This document shows, piece after piece, positions 63,933 to 64,000 of a DNA stretch of 64,000 bases (positions within the stretch are counted from its first letter, which is position 1; every line of letters starts with the position of its first letter). The notes beneath the pieces are model-generated. The model made no database searches, was not told the origin of the DNA, and worked only from the letters and a program-made list of their open reading frames with translations. Position numbers and translations under genes: made by a program. Location: assembly GCA_044226845.1 (NCBI GenBank), contig JBGAGG010000007.1:181905-245904 (forward strand), in the 5' to 3' direction. This stretch comes from JAFDZO01 sp044226845. GTDB taxonomy: Bacteria; Bacteroidota; Ignavibacteria; Tepidaquicellales; Tepidaquicellaceae.

Positions 63933-64000
63933 ATTAAATTGACTACCCCAAACCCCCTCCTTAAGAAGCGAACTAATATTTAGTATAGCTTTAGCAGGAA

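Overview
The window looks like chromosome of a low-GC member of the Ignavibacteria / Bacteroidota-Chlorobi group. Three things point there. Secreted proteins carry a C-terminal type IX secretion (T9SS) sorting domain with the NYPNPFNP motif. Several promoters fit the Bacteroidota pattern TTTG-N19/20-TAnnTTTG. The carotenoid genes are of the Bacteroidota/Chlorobi kind (crtYc/crtYd, cruF, cruC/cruD-like, crtD). No rRNA, complete tRNA, CRISPR array or IS element is visible.

Layout. 1-7.2 kb: a minus-strand operon of secreted beta-sandwich/FN3 proteins, the last one cut by the window edge. 7.4-8.8 kb: the first of four ~490-residue helical paralogs. 8.9-15.4 kb: a TamA/BamA-like and a TamB-like gene, convergent around a shared terminator. 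15.4-16.7 kb: a gene graveyard holding a T9SS-tail remnant and a full-length but dead SRAP (YedK/HMCES-type) gene. 16.7-24.5 kb: a nine-gene carotenoid operon whose combined activities predict a keto-carotenoid glucoside fatty-acid ester, close to salinixanthin. 24.9-28.7 kb: a T9SS protein divergent from paralog 2. 29.0-36.6 kb: kdpFABCDE, in which kdpA and kdpB each carry an internal deletion plus frameshift while kdpC, kdpD and kdpE are intact. 36.7-41.9 kb: paralog 3 divergent from a 14-repeat FG-GAP T9SS protein. 42.5-54.7 kb: a giant beta-helix T9SS protein, a periplasmic-propeller sensor kinase with its LuxR-type regulator, a broken FG-GAP/ASPIC protein and a TPR protein. 55.2-60.1 kb: paralog 4 divergent from a P-domain T9SS protein, which is followed by two small secreted proteins. 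60.2-63.9 kb: a diverged duplicate of the 36.7-41.9 kb block, in which the helical gene is reduced to its last 49 codons and the FG-GAP gene has a 1-nt frameshift.

The strongest candidate for an undescribed system is the helical paralog family. All four intact copies and the decayed fifth lie head-to-head with a gene for a secreted protein, usually a T9SS cargo, across a shared intergenic region. This suggests a cytoplasmic partner or regulator dedicated to surface-protein expression or export. Other new-looking elements are a structured 5' leader with an intrinsic terminator ahead of the 57-kb T9SS gene, and three dispersed units made of a hairpin plus a decayed tRNA-Thr-like 3' half, each placed just after a cargo-gene terminator. 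Three ~100-nt gene-breaking deletions are either real decay or assembly errors; read mapping would decide. All domain calls were made by eye from the translations; no database search was run.
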